A stretch of DNA of 64,000 nt from JALYXS01 sp051003795 (GCA_051003795.1 JBPCKZ010000244.1:1-64000), one strand, 5' to 3'. Shown: positions 9,773 to 18,774, counted from the stretch's first letter. Made by a program: numbers and translations. Notes: generated by a model from the sequence alone, not told the origin.

Positions 9773-11080
9773 TCATGGACGCAACCGGTAAAGCATTCGC
9801 GGGAACGCGATCGTCTCGCGAATGTGCTCCAGGCCGCAGATCCATGCCACGCAGCGCTCGATGCCCATGCCGAAACCGCCATGCGGCACCGTTCCGTACT
9901 TGCGTAAATCGATGTACCAGTCGAACGCTTCGGCAGGCAGATGGTGCTCTTCAATGCGGCGCAGCAACAGCTTGAGATCGTGCACGCGCTGCCCTCCGCC
10001 GATGATTTCCCCGTAGCCTTCGGGCGCGAGCACATCCACTCCCAGCGCAACTTCGGGGCGCTCCGGGTCGGGCGCCATGTAGAAGGCCTTGATCGCCGAG
10101 GGATACCGGTCCACCAGGATGGGCCGATCGAATTGCTGTGTCAGGATCGTCTCGTCCCCGCCGCCGAAATCGCCGCCCCACTGAATCTCGCTGCCCTTTT
10201 CCTGAAGAATTTTGACGGCCTCGTCATAACTCAGCCGGGGGAACGGCGACCGCACCGCTTCCAATTTCGAGACGTCGCGTTCGAGCGCCTTCAACTCGGC
10301 CTGGCGCGTCTCGAGCACGCGTCCGACGACAAACACGATCATCTCTTCGGCCACGCGCTTCACTTCTTCGAGATCGGCGTAGGCCATCTCCGGTTCAACC
10401 ATCCAGAACTCGGTAAGGTGGCGGCGCGTCTTCGATTTCTCCGCGCGAAACGTGGGGCCGAAGCAATAGACTTTCCCGAACGCCATGGCATTCGCTTCGT
10501 TATATAGCTGGCCCGATTGCGTCAAATAGGCCTTCGCATCGTCGAAATAATTCACTTCAAACAGCGTCGTGGTGCCCTCGCAGGCGGCGGGCGTGAAGAT
10601 GGGCGTATCGATTAACGTGAAGCCATGATCGTCGAAATAATCGCGCACGGCCTTGATTATGGCGTGGCGCACGCGCATGATCGCATGCTGGCGCTGGCTG
10701 CGCAGCCAGAGATGCCTGCGATCCATCAGGAATTCCGTGCCGTGATCCTTCGGCGAGATCGGATACGGATCGGATTCCGGAACACGCTGTATTACCCGCA
10801 CGTTTTCGATATCCATCTCATATCCGCCCGCCGCGCGCGCATCGGCGCGGACCTTGCCGGTCACCACGATGGACGATTCCTGCGTCAGATTCTTGATCTC
10901 ATCGAATAGCGCCTCGGGCAGGGCGCTCTTCACGGCGACGCACTGCAACAGGCCCGTGCCGTCGCGCAGCAGCGGGAAGCAGATCTTCCCGGATTTTCGA
11001 AGGTTGTAAAGCCAGCCCGCAATTTCGACCGTCTCGTTTTCGTGGCGCGAAACTTCGGAGATGCCGATCCTTTCGGGCAT
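9773..11080 (-). CDS. asnS: Asparagine--tRNA ligase
   Basis: 435 aa class IIb aminoacyl-tRNA synthetase. The N-terminal OB-fold anticodon-binding domain (residues ~15-110, VEIAGWLYNLR) is followed by the catalytic domain with motif 2 (FRAEKSKTRRHLTEF) and motif 3 near the C-terminus (GMGIERCVAWICG). The sequence lacks the GAD insertion of bacterial AspRS and matches AsnRS in its motif 2 region. It starts one base inside the stop of the upstream TIM-barrel gene (TAATG). Confidence 0.95.
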   Translation of the reverse strand: MPERIGISEVSRHENETVEIAGWLYNLRKSGKICFPLLRDGTGLLQCVAVKSALPEALFDEIKNLTQESSIVVTGKVRADARAAGGYEMDIENVRVIQRVPESDPYPISPKDHGTEFLMDRRHLWLRSQRQHAIMRVRHAIIKAVRDYFDDHGFTLIDTPIFTPAACEGTTTLFEVNYFDDAKAYLTQSGQLYNEANAMAFGKVYCFGPTFRAEKSKTRRHLTEFWMVEPEMAYADLEEVKRVAEEMIVFVVGRVLETRQAELKALERDVSKLEAVRSPFPRLSYDEAVKILQEKGSEIQWGGDFGGGDETILTQQFDRPILVDRYPSAIKAFYMAPDPERPEVALGVDVLAPEGYGEIIGGGQRVHDLKLLLRRIEEHHLPAEAFDWYIDLRKYGTVPHGGFGMGIERCVAWICGLEHIRETIAFPRMLYRLRP

Positions 11081-11928
11081 TACGCCCGCTCCAAGCCGGC
11101 GTGCTCCAGGCGGTCGTACACCTCATTGACGGAATCGAGCGGATGCTCCATGTCGGCCACTTCTTTGAGCTCCAGCAGCATCGGATATTGATCGGGACGC
11201 GCTCGTAGCAACTGCATCGTCTTCGACCAATCCACCGTGCCCCCTTCGGCCAAAAATGGGAACAGATGCTTGTCCTCTTTGCCGTCGTTATCGTGGATGT
11301 GGAGAGAACGGATTCGCTCTTTCATGATGGCGAACTCGCTCTCGATTCCACCGCCGATGTTGGCGTGGCCGAGATCGAAAACAAAATTCATGTCGAGGTG
11401 AGTTACCTTCAGGAATTGCTGGAGACGTCCGGCGGTCGAAAGCTCATTCGGAATATTTTCGAGCAGGATCTCCACGCCGCGCTGATGCGCGAACAGAATC
11501 AGCCCTTCGAGCGCGGTAAACGCGGCATCGAGGGCATGCTCGCTGAACTCCTGGTTGGACACGCCGAGATGCTGGACCATGTACCGGAACGGCACCGTTT
11601 CCGCGATTTCGAGCGCGCGCTTGATCTCATCCACGGCGAAGATGTGCCTTGATTTGTTGCGCTCGGTGATGTCGACGATCGAATCCGGGCCGGAGCGGCC
11701 CCAAATTTCATCGGTATGCATGGGCGAGTGGATCGAGTGAAGCTTAAGCTCGGAGTCGCGGAACCAGTAGCCAAGTTCGGAGATCCGCGATTTATTCCTA
11801 TAATCCAAATGCTGGCGCGCGCAGAAGATTTCGACCGCCGGGATGCCGGCCTGCACAGCCTTTTCGAGCCATGCAGTCGTGAGGCGGTGGTTGACTATGA
11901 GATGGGTGGAGAGAACGCGATTCATCAA
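11080..11928 (-). CDS. Sugar phosphate isomerase/epimerase (AP endonuclease 2-like TIM barrel)
   Basis: 282 aa, in the xylose isomerase-like TIM-barrel superfamily. Metal-ligand style positions are visible: an H in KLHSIHSP, E in LLENIPNE, D/H in FDLGHANIGGG, H in LHIHDNDG and E in LLELKE. These patterns fit divalent-metal isomerases, epimerases or endonuclease IV-type enzymes; which one cannot be told from sequence. It heads a tightly packed run that continues through asnS, arginase, ddl and moeA, and lies 34 bases downstream of ggt on the same strand. Confidence 0.85.
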   Translation of the reverse strand: MMNRVLSTHLIVNHRLTTAWLEKAVQAGIPAVEIFCARQHLDYRNKSRISELGYWFRDSELKLHSIHSPMHTDEIWGRSGPDSIVDITERNKSRHIFAVDEIKRALEIAETVPFRYMVQHLGVSNQEFSEHALDAAFTALEGLILFAHQRGVEILLENIPNELSTAGRLQQFLKVTHLDMNFVFDLGHANIGGGIESEFAIMKERIRSLHIHDNDGKEDKHLFPFLAEGGTVDWSKTMQLLRARPDQYPMLLELKEVADMEHPLDSVNEVYDRLEHAGLERA

Positions 11929-11962
11929 ACTTTATAATGACAGGCGATAATGACTGGAAGCG

Positions 11963-13630
11963 CTAATAGCCCTTGGCGGTTCCTTCCGAGCGGCCATCCG
12001 GCGCGCCTTCGAGCCACGTTCCGTCGTTCAGGATCACGGCCGCATCGCCGATCGCGCCGACCTGTTTGATCTGGTGGCCCTTCGATTTCAGGAGATCGAT
12101 GGTATCCGGCGAGAATCCGCGTTCCATGACGATCGCGTCGGGCAGCCATTGATGGTGGATGCGCGGCCGATCGACCGCTTCCTGGGCGTTCATTCGGAAA
12201 TCGACCACATTCAAGATCACCTGCAAAACGGTGTTGATGATCGTCGGTCCGCCGGGCGAACCCACGACTAGGAACAGCTTGCCGTCCTGTAAGAGAATGG
12301 TCGGCGTCATGGAAGACAGCGGCGTCTTATGCGGCGCGATGGCATTCGCCTCGCCCTGAATCAGGCCGTACGCGTTCGCTTCGCCGGGCTTGGGCGCAAA
12401 ATCGTCCATCTCGTTGTTCAAGAGAAATCCGAGCTTGGCGGCCGTCACTCCGCTTCCGAATCCGCCGTTCAACGTATAGGTCACGGCCACGGCGGTTCCT
12501 TCCGCGTCGACAATCGAATAGTGCGTGGTTTCCGTGCTTTCACGCGCCGGCTTGCCGGGATGCACCGCATCGCTCGGCGTCGCGCGCACGGGATCGATCG
12601 ATTGCCGCAAGGTCGCGATGTACTCTTTGTCGAGCAGCGCGGAAACCGGAACTTTGTAGAAGTCCGGATCTCCCATATACTCGCTGCGGTCCGCGAAATA
12701 ACGCCGCATGGTCTCCGCCATGAAATGTAAAGATGCCGCCGAGCCCGCTCCGGATTTCCAATAGTCCGTTCCTTCGAGCACGCCGAGCATCTGCAGAATA
12801 CCGACGCCGCCGGAACTCGGGGGCGGCGAAGTGATAATCGTATATCCGCGATAACTGCCGGTGAGCGGCGCGCGCTCGAAAACTTTGTAGTCGCGCAGAT
12901 CGGCGAGCGTGATGGGGCCGCCGTGCTCTTGCATGTCGGCGGCGAGGAGGCGCGCGGTTTCGCCCTCGTAAAAATCTTTCGCGCCGCGGTCGCGAATGCG
13001 CTGCAAGGTACGACTGAGCTCCGGCTGGACCAGGAGGGCGCCCGGTTGATAAAACTCACCGTTTTTCAGAAAAATTCGCTTCGATTCCGGAAAAGCTTCC
13101 AGCCTTTCGGCGGTCGAGTCCCCATGCAGCGATTCGGCCAGGTTATACGAAACGGGGAACCCTTTGGCCGCCAGTTCAACTGCGGGATTTACGAGATCCT
13201 TCCATGGCTTGCGGCCGTATTTCCGGTGAGCGAACTCCAGACCTTTGACCGTGCCGGGAATGCCCGAAGCGCGATAGCCCGTCCAACTGTCTTGCGTGGC
13301 GTTACCTTGCGCGTCGAGATACATATCGCGCGACGCGGACGCCGGAGCGCGCTCGCGAAAATCGACAAAAGCGGTCCGGCCATCCGCGAAACGGATCAGC
13401 ATGAATCCGCCTCCGCCGAGGTTTCCCGCCGATGGATGCGTCACCGAAAGTGCGAAGCCGACGGCCACCGCCGCATCGACCGCATTGCCGCCGGATTCGA
13501 GAACGGCTTCACCGGCATCGGTGGCATGGCGCTCGTGCGTCACCACCATGCCGTGCTTCGCGCGAACCGGCTGCCGCGCGGCAAGCGGCAGCGCAAGGAG
13601 AAGAACGAGGAGGCAACGCGTTCGGCGCAT
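11963..13630 (-). CDS. ggt: Gamma-glutamyltransferase
   Basis: 555 aa from the ATG at 13630, which gives a signal peptide (RRTRCLLVLLLALPLAAR); a TTG at 13651 is less likely. The enzyme is a periplasmic Ntn hydrolase that cleaves glutathione and other gamma-glutamyl compounds after self-cleavage. The cleavage site Thr lies in TTHYSIVD, the new N-terminus of the small subunit. Other family landmarks are AGNLGGGGFM, PPSSGG and GSPGG. The length is normal. It lies between the TonB-type receptor and the isomerase gene, all on the minus strand. Confidence 0.95.
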   Translation of the reverse strand: MRRTRCLLVLLLALPLAARQPVRAKHGMVVTHERHATDAGEAVLESGGNAVDAAVAVGFALSVTHPSAGNLGGGGFMLIRFADGRTAFVDFRERAPASASRDMYLDAQGNATQDSWTGYRASGIPGTVKGLEFAHRKYGRKPWKDLVNPAVELAAKGFPVSYNLAESLHGDSTAERLEAFPESKRIFLKNGEFYQPGALLVQPELSRTLQRIRDRGAKDFYEGETARLLAADMQEHGGPITLADLRDYKVFERAPLTGSYRGYTIITSPPPSSGGVGILQMLGVLEGTDYWKSGAGSAASLHFMAETMRRYFADRSEYMGDPDFYKVPVSALLDKEYIATLRQSIDPVRATPSDAVHPGKPARESTETTHYSIVDAEGTAVAVTYTLNGGFGSGVTAAKLGFLLNNEMDDFAPKPGEANAYGLIQGEANAIAPHKTPLSSMTPTILLQDGKLFLVVGSPGGPTIINTVLQVILNVVDFRMNAQEAVDRPRIHHQWLPDAIVMERGFSPDTIDLLKSKGHQIKQVGAIGDAAVILNDGTWLEGAPDGRSEGTAKGY

Positions 13631-13673
13631 TGACTCTAATGTACCGCCCAAGGGAGCGGTCTATCCGTGCGCT

Positions 13674-16600
13674 TTAGAATCTCACGCGGCCGCTGAGCAG
13701 GATCTGCCGGCCGCCCTGATCGGCCAAATTCTGATTCTGTCCGAAGGAGGGACTGCTCAGGTTCGTGACCGGGTTCAGGAAGTTCCGGTGATTGAAAATA
13801 TCGAAGAACTCACCCCGGAATTCCAACGCCACGCGCTCGGTGATGGCGACCTTCTTGATAAGCGTAAGGTTCTGGTTGTCCAAGCCAGGGCCGCGGAAGG
13901 TATTCTTGCCGAGGTTGCCGAAGGTCACTTGCGAATCCGCCAAAGGCAAGCCGCTGGGATTCAGGTGAGTCACGACAATACCCGTGCCATTCAGCGGTGT
14001 TGTGAACGTCCGGTAATCGTGCGAAACCGGGTCCAGTGTAACCGTGCCATTGGGGTTGTAGTCGGGACGCGCGGCGGTGCTGCCCACGCCGTAGGTATCC
14101 ACCCCCGTCAGTATGGTGAACGGCTGGCCCGACTGGGCTTCCGTGAACCCGTTCAGGGTCCAGCCTCCGAAAGTGCGGCGGAAGAGGCCGTTGCCTAGCA
14201 CGCCGTGATTGAACCAGGGCACGTCGTAGTTGAAGAACACCACGTAGCGATGCTTGCGGTCGAATGCCGAGAGGCCATACTCGCTATGGTAATCATTGAA
14301 GTTTTGCGGAATCTGCGGACTGCCCGCCGTGATCGCGCTGACCCCTAGCGATTCGTCGTTGTTACTCATGTTCTTGCTGTAGGTGTAGTTGAAACCAACA
14401 AGAAGGCCACGGCTTAGCCGCTTATCGACCTTGACATAAACGGCGTTGTAGTTTCCGATGGCGTTGGACTCGATCAGAACGCGCGACCCATACTGGGGAA
14501 ACAACCGGCGGGCCTGCGTGGTAGGGATAGCGTTCGGGCTGCCGGCAGCGATCACCATGGCCGCCTGAGCGGCCGTCAGAGTGCTTGGATTTGCCTGGGA
14601 CTGATCGATGCCGTGATACGAACGCGACCCGGTGTAGCCAATTTCGAGAACGTAGTCGCGTTTGATTTGCCGCTGGATGGAAGCGCTGTAAAAGTGAGTG
14701 GTGGGCGCTTGCAGGTTGGCGGGGCTATTCACGAATGTCGCCAGCGGTTTGAATCCAGGCGCCGTGCCGCGGACCAGATTCGGGAACTGGTTCACAAGGT
14801 CGGCCTGTTGCGAAAGCAAGGAAACCACCCGCGGATAGTTGCTTCCGTTAACCGTCAGAATGTTATAGAACAGGAAGTCGTAAGCTATCCCATATCCGCC
14901 GCGAAATACCGTTACCCCATCGCCAAAAATTTTCCCGAGCAGTCCATCTTGAAATGACGGGCTATAAGCCAATCCGGCGCGCGGAGCCCAATTATTACTG
15001 TCCGCCGTTGCGGGACCGGGAACTCTCGTCGCCCGGATCGCCGGGTCGGTTGCGCCGAAAAATCCGAAAGGCGCATTCGCGTATTCGTACCGGATTCCGA
15101 GATTCAATGTCAGATTCTTGGAAACCTTGAGATCGTCTTGGAAAAAGTAGCCCTGTTGAATCTGACGGGCATCGAAGCTCGCCGTGTTTAAGGCCAAGGC
15201 GAGAGTCGCGGGTTGATTGTTGATATAGTCGGCGAAATTATTGAAGGTGTAGGTCCCTTTGGAATCGAAGGCCGCGACGTTGAAGAGCCGCTGGCGCACT
15301 ATGTTGCCACCGAATTTCAACGTATGCCGCCCGAGAGTATATGACGCCGTGTCAAGCCACTGGAATTCGTTGGTGGTGCGGCCCTGGGGGAAGTTTGAAG
15401 CGCCTCCGATGGAAAATGCCCCGTTGATGCTCGTTGCGGGGTCGGTAGGATCGTTTTCCGGAAATCCAAGAACGCTGCGGATGAATGCGACGCTAAACTG
15501 ATTCGTCAGCGCGGGCGAAAAAACGTGCGTATCGCTAATCACGTGGTTTTGACGCCGGATTACCTGCGCGGCGCTGAAGAGGGTTCCGAACTGTAAGTTG
15601 CTGGTCACATCCGGCTGGTTGCGATCGTCTACCGTGGACCGGAAATAAACGCTATCCCGAGCGCTCGCCACCCAATCGACTCTGGACGTGCCAAGCCAGA
15701 AGACGTAGGGATTTGCGAGAGCAATGTTCACGCTGCCGAACGGGATGGCAACGCCGTTCACCGTTACGTTTCTGTTGTTGAAAAAGCCGGGGTTCCCAGC
15801 GTAGATGGACGGCAAAAATTTGATGGCGTTCAGAGCCGCGGTCCGGGCCGCCGCGGTCTCGCCGGCCGCCAAAGGCACGCTCCCAAGCAAAGCAAAACCC
15901 GCGAGCGTGGGAATGGTTGCGGAGGTAGCATTTCCGGCGCTCGGAGCTTCGGCGCGCCGGTCGGTTTCCGCGTTTGCGAAGAAGAATAATCGATTCTTCA
16001 AAACCGGTCCGCCTAGACTACCGCCTACCTGGTTCTGATCGAAACGCGGCGTGCTCGTCAGCCCGTTGCGTTTGTTCGGCAGCGTCACCGGAATCAGCGA
16101 ATTGCCTTGCCAATACTCGTAAGCCTCGCCGTGGAATGCGTTCGTTCCGCTTCTTGTAATCACCTGGAGCTGACCGCCGCTGTTCCGGCCGAACTCGGCC
16201 GAGTAGGCTTGTGTCTGCACCTGAAACTCACCGGTGGCTTCCGGCGTCACGCGGTTGTTGCTTAACGTGACGCTGGCATCGTTATTGTCGATACCGTCCA
16301 GCAAAAAGTCGTTGTTACGGGCGCGTTGACCGTTCACCGAAATTCCGGTTGAACCGGGGCCGCGAGTTGCCGTGGGCGCTAGCAGCGCGAGCTGATTGAC
16401 GTCCCGGGTACCGGAGGTAGTGGCGACGTTCGAAATAAAGGTTTGCGAAAGCGTGCGCTCTATGGTGGCAGTGCTTTTCGAGAGTTCCACGCCGGGCGGG
16501 GTGTCTTGCACTTCAATCGCGTTCGACGTCGTGGCGAGCGCAAGCTTCTGATTAAGGGTGACTTCCTGCGAAGTAGTTACGACGATATTGTTGACCTTCG

Positions 16601-16859
16601 TTTCCCCGAAGCCAGGCGACACAAAGGTGAGGTTATAAACACCGGGATCGACACCAGGGAAACGGTAAAATCCGTCCGAGTTGGTCGTGGTGGTGCGCTC
16701 GATGTTTGTCGCCATGTTGACGATAGTTACTGTGGTTCCCGTGATTACGGCCCCAGACGGATCGGAAACGGAGCCGAGAATGGTACCCCGCGTAAGTTGC
16801 GCCGCCGCGGCGACGGTGAAAAGCAGCGTAAATGCGAAAAGCCTAATTGAATTTTTCAA
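13674..16859 (-). CDS. TonB-dependent receptor-like outer-membrane protein with N-terminal carboxypeptidase-regulatory-like domain (Oar type)
   Basis: About 1061 aa. The N-terminal signal peptide is followed by a carboxypeptidase-regulatory-like Ig domain (residues ~22-105, GTILGSVSDPSGAVI), then a plug domain (GISVNGQRARNNDFLLDGIDNND) and a long beta-barrel ending in an aromatic strand (GRVRF). Start choice: a GAGGG stretch just upstream favours the TTG at 16859 over an in-frame TTG at 16871. Such giant receptors are heavily multiplied in Solibacter relatives and are assumed to import or bind large polymers. The substrate is unknown; the neighbouring ggt gives no clear hint. Confidence 0.9.
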   Translation of the reverse strand: MKNSIRLFAFTLLFTVAAAAQLTRGTILGSVSDPSGAVITGTTVTIVNMATNIERTTTTNSDGFYRFPGVDPGVYNLTFVSPGFGETKVNNIVVTTSQEVTLNQKLALATTSNAIEVQDTPPGVELSKSTATIERTLSQTFISNVATTSGTRDVNQLALLAPTATRGPGSTGISVNGQRARNNDFLLDGIDNNDASVTLSNNRVTPEATGEFQVQTQAYSAEFGRNSGGQLQVITRSGTNAFHGEAYEYWQGNSLIPVTLPNKRNGLTSTPRFDQNQVGGSLGGPVLKNRLFFFANAETDRRAEAPSAGNATSATIPTLAGFALLGSVPLAAGETAAARTAALNAIKFLPSIYAGNPGFFNNRNVTVNGVAIPFGSVNIALANPYVFWLGTSRVDWVASARDSVYFRSTVDDRNQPDVTSNLQFGTLFSAAQVIRRQNHVISDTHVFSPALTNQFSVAFIRSVLGFPENDPTDPATSINGAFSIGGASNFPQGRTTNEFQWLDTASYTLGRHTLKFGGNIVRQRLFNVAAFDSKGTYTFNNFADYINNQPATLALALNTASFDARQIQQGYFFQDDLKVSKNLTLNLGIRYEYANAPFGFFGATDPAIRATRVPGPATADSNNWAPRAGLAYSPSFQDGLLGKIFGDGVTVFRGGYGIAYDFLFYNILTVNGSNYPRVVSLLSQQADLVNQFPNLVRGTAPGFKPLATFVNSPANLQAPTTHFYSASIQRQIKRDYVLEIGYTGSRSYHGIDQSQANPSTLTAAQAAMVIAAGSPNAIPTTQARRLFPQYGSRVLIESNAIGNYNAVYVKVDKRLSRGLLVGFNYTYSKNMSNNDESLGVSAITAGSPQIPQNFNDYHSEYGLSAFDRKHRYVVFFNYDVPWFNHGVLGNGLFRRTFGGWTLNGFTEAQSGQPFTILTGVDTYGVGSTAARPDYNPNGTVTLDPVSHDYRTFTTPLNGTGIVVTHLNPSGLPLADSQVTFGNLGKNTFRGPGLDNQNLTLIKKVAITERVALEFRGEFFDIFNHRNFLNPVTNLSSPSFGQNQNLADQGGRQILLSGRVRF

Positions 16860-16999
16860 CGGATCCCTCAAGAATGCAGCAAAAAAAGTTTTAGTTTATC
16901 CAAGGATGGCAATGTAGTGGCCATTCGAGCGGGCTTTAGATTCAATATTTTCTGGCGGCCCGATATACGAAAGTGGATTGCCGCACGGATCGTTATGAA

Positions 17000-17389
17000 T
17001 TATGAAATCATCGGAACCGGCCCGGGATACCGTGCCACTTTTGAATCCACCGTAAGCAACGTAACGCCTGCAGCGAGTGCCTGCGCCACCAGCATTCGGT
17101 CGAATGGATCTTTGTGAATCGGCGGCAGGATATCGAGCCCCACGGCGTGTTCGCTCGTAATCGCCAGCTCGCTATATCCGTTATCGAGAAGCCCCCTTCG
17201 GAGCAGCCGGGGCTCCACGCGGAAGTCCTCCCGCCCCAGTCCACGCTTGATCGCGATTTCCCAAAGACTCGCCGCGCTGAATAGCAGCTCGTTTTCGGAA
17301 TTGTCGAGCAATTTTCGCGCGGGGCCGGGCAAGCGGTCCGGCTGCCCGGCTGCCCACAGAAGCAAATGCATATCGAGCAGCAGTTTCAT
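17000..17389 (-). CDS. PIN-domain toxin (VapC-like ribonuclease)
   Basis: 129 aa. PIN-domain acidic residues are present: Asp6 in LLLDMHLLLWA, Glu in LWEIAIK, Asp in DPFDRMLVAQA and Asp in LTVDSKVARY, the four positions that bind metal in VapC-type RNases. The common first motif is LLDTH; here Thr is replaced by Met. The start overlaps the antitoxin stop by four bases (ATGA), the standard toxin-antitoxin arrangement. It lies downstream of the antitoxin and next to the upstream region of the large receptor gene. Confidence 0.9.
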   Translation of the reverse strand: MKLLLDMHLLLWAAGQPDRLPGPARKLLDNSENELLFSAASLWEIAIKRGLGREDFRVEPRLLRRGLLDNGYSELAITSEHAVGLDILPPIHKDPFDRMLVAQALAAGVTLLTVDSKVARYPGPVPMIS

Positions 17390-17625
17390 CCATTGCCGCC
17401 GAATAGCCGCTCAATTTCTCCCTCTCCCATCCGGTCGAAGTCGTCGGGCACGGCGATCTCTCCAGCCAGGAAACCCACGCGCCGCTTCGATTTCGGAGTG
17501 TCTATCGGCATCACCTTCACAAGCGGTTTCCCGGCTTTGGCGATTATGAAGGATTCACCCTTTACGGCTTTTTCGAGGAGCCGCGACAATTGGGTCTTGG
17601 CTTCGTGAATGTTAACGGTCTGCAT
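17386..17625 (-). CDS. Phd/YefM-family antitoxin
   Basis: 79 aa. The sequence starts with the typical antitoxin pattern of this family (NIHEAKTQLSRLLEKAVKGESFIIAKAGKPLVKV), a small DNA-binding N-terminus, followed by a polar C-terminal tail that would wrap the toxin. It precedes and overlaps the PIN toxin gene. Two 11-bp direct repeats directly upstream are a candidate autoregulatory operator. Confidence 0.92.
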   Translation of the reverse strand: MQTVNIHEAKTQLSRLLEKAVKGESFIIAKAGKPLVKVMPIDTPKSKRRVGFLAGEIAVPDDFDRMGEGEIERLFGGNG

Positions 17626-17636
17626 GTTACCCCAGT

Positions 17637-17661
17637 ACTTAGTCTACTCGACTTAGTCTAC
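17637..17661. promoter_or_regulatory. Two 11-bp perfect direct repeats upstream of the antitoxin gene (candidate operator)
   Basis: The unit acttagtctac occurs at 17637-17647 and again at 17651-17661, a 14-bp period. It begins 11 bases upstream of the antitoxin ATG. Antitoxins of this family usually repress their own promoter through repeated sites, so this is probably the operator; this is inference from position and repetition only. Confidence 0.5.
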
Positions 17662-17676
17662 ATGGGAATGGCCGAT

Positions 17677-17706
17677 TTGACAATTGCATTCCCATTTCGC
17701 TAGCCT
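17677..17706 (+). promoter_or_regulatory. Candidate sigma70-type promoter of rplM-rpsI
   Basis: A perfect TTGACA at 17677-17682 is followed after 18 bases by TAGCCT (17701-17706), 36 bases before the rplM ATG. The -35 is ideal and the -10 is weak, but spacing and position fit a ribosomal protein promoter. Confidence 0.5.
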
Positions 17707-17742
17707 GAATTGGTAGAAAACAAATAGCGGAGACGTGTGTTC

Positions 17743-18240
17743 ATGAGTACTCAGTTCCCGTCGAAGGATGGGATCATCCGGCAATGGCATATTTTGGACG
17801 CGAATGACGCAGTCCTTGGCAAGCTTGCGAGCCACGCGGCGCGTCTGTTGATGGGGAAACACAAGCCGTCCTTCACGCCGTTTCTCGATACCGGCGATCA
17901 TGTGATCGTCGTCAACGCGGCGAAGGTCAAGCTGACGGGCAAGAAAGAAGAGAACAAGATTTACCGCCACTTCACCGGTTACCCCGGCGGATTGGTCGAA
18001 ATGGGAGTTGCGCGGGTGCGCGCCACCCGGCCGACTCGCATGGTGGAAGACGCCATCTCGGGCATGCTGCCCAAGACGAAGCTCGGCAAGCAGATGTACC
18101 GCAAACTCAAAGTGTACGCGGGCGACAAGCACCCGCACGCGGCCCAGAAGCCGGTGGCAATGGGGCTTTCCTCGGGCAAGAAAGACTCGGGCAAGAAAGA
18201 CTCGGGCAAGAAAGAAGGGATCCAACTTGGCAGCAGCTAA
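17743..18240 (+). CDS. rplM: 50S ribosomal protein L13
   Basis: 165 aa. The L13 core is clear (WHILDANDAVLGKLASHAARLL, HFTGYPGG, AISGMLPKTKLG). The ATG at 17743 has GGAG ten bases upstream; a GTG at 17737 is too close to that site. The protein is about 20 residues longer than the usual ~142-147: the C-terminal tail is a Lys-rich run of three SGKKD/E units encoded by 15-bp tandem repeats. The last 14 bases overlap rpsI, and the tail also carries the rpsI ribosome-binding site. Confidence 0.97.
   Translation: MSTQFPSKDGIIRQWHILDANDAVLGKLASHAARLLMGKHKPSFTPFLDTGDHVIVVNAAKVKLTGKKEENKIYRHFTGYPGGLVEMGVARVRATRPTRMVEDAISGMLPKTKLGKQMYRKLKVYAGDKHPHAAQKPVAMGLSSGKKDSGKKDSGKKEGIQLGSS
18172..18216 (+). repeat. 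Three 15-bp tandem repeats encoding the L13 tail
   Basis: Units at 18172-18186, 18187-18201 and 18202-18216 (tcgggcaagaaagac, with one base changed at the end of the last). Each adds Ser-Gly-Lys-Lys-Asp/Glu. In-frame copy number could vary by slippage without affecting the downstream rpsI frame. Confidence 0.9.
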
Positions 18241-18628
18241 AATCGTGCAATATCTTGGAACCGGGCGCCGCAAGAAAGCGATTGCCCGCGTATTTTTACG
18301 CCTCGGCAATGGCGCCATTACGGTGAACGGGAGGACCCTCGAAAATTATTTCCCCACCGAAGCGTCGCGCGTTCCCGTGCGGGAAGCGCTTTTGGCGACG
18401 GAGACGACGGGCAAATTCGATATCCTCGTGCTCGCTCGCGGCGGCGGCGTGAATGGCCAAGCCGATGCGATCCGCCTCGGTTTATCGCGCGCGCTGGTCG
18501 AATTCGATGGCGAACTGCGATCGCCGCTCAAGAAATTGGGTTACCTGACGCGCGACGCGCGTACCCGCGAACGCAAGAAGTACGGCCAAAAGGGCGCCCG
18601 TAAACGCTTCCAATTCTCGAAGCGCTAA
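18227..18628 (+). CDS. rpsI: 30S ribosomal protein S9
   Basis: 133 aa. The S9 core is unmistakable: YLGTGRRKKAIARV near the start, and the basic C-terminus RERKKYGQKGARKRFQFSKR that reaches the P-site tRNA. No ATG or GTG fits the N-terminus. A TTG at 18227, six bases after AAGAAGGGA, gives MAAAKIVQYLGTG, the expected length and start. It overlaps the end of rplM by 14 bases, so the two are coupled as in most bacteria. Confidence 0.96.
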   Translation: MAAAKIVQYLGTGRRKKAIARVFLRLGNGAITVNGRTLENYFPTEASRVPVREALLATETTGKFDILVLARGGGVNGQADAIRLGLSRALVEFDGELRSPLKKLGYLTRDARTRERKKYGQKGARKRFQFSKR

Positions 18629-18724
18629 TCGAAATTGGTTTCGTTATTTGGGTTCGCTTTTGAATTTGTTTCTTTTTCCTCTCGCACGCAAATCTCGCCT
18701 TGGACCGTGTGCCTGTAGGTATCC

Positions 18725-18743
18725 GGGGTGCTACTCGCACCCC
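18725..18743 (+). promoter_or_regulatory. Hairpin in the rpsB leader (candidate S2 autoregulatory element)
   Basis: A perfect 7-bp stem, ggggtgc (18725-18731) paired with gcacccc (18737-18743) around a tactc loop, lies about 30 bases before the rpsB start in the 146-bp rpsI-rpsB gap. S2 represses its own mRNA through leader structure in several bacteria, so this is a reasonable candidate; an rpsI terminator is less likely because no T-run follows. Confidence 0.4.
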
Positions 18744-18774
18744 TCCGGCGTAGTTTCCAACCATAGGAGATAAG

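Noticed and set aside
9757..10050. Upstream extension of the arginase frame
   Set aside because: Overlaps asnS and does not resemble arginase; MKHSSIAIIGAP at 9756 is the family start.
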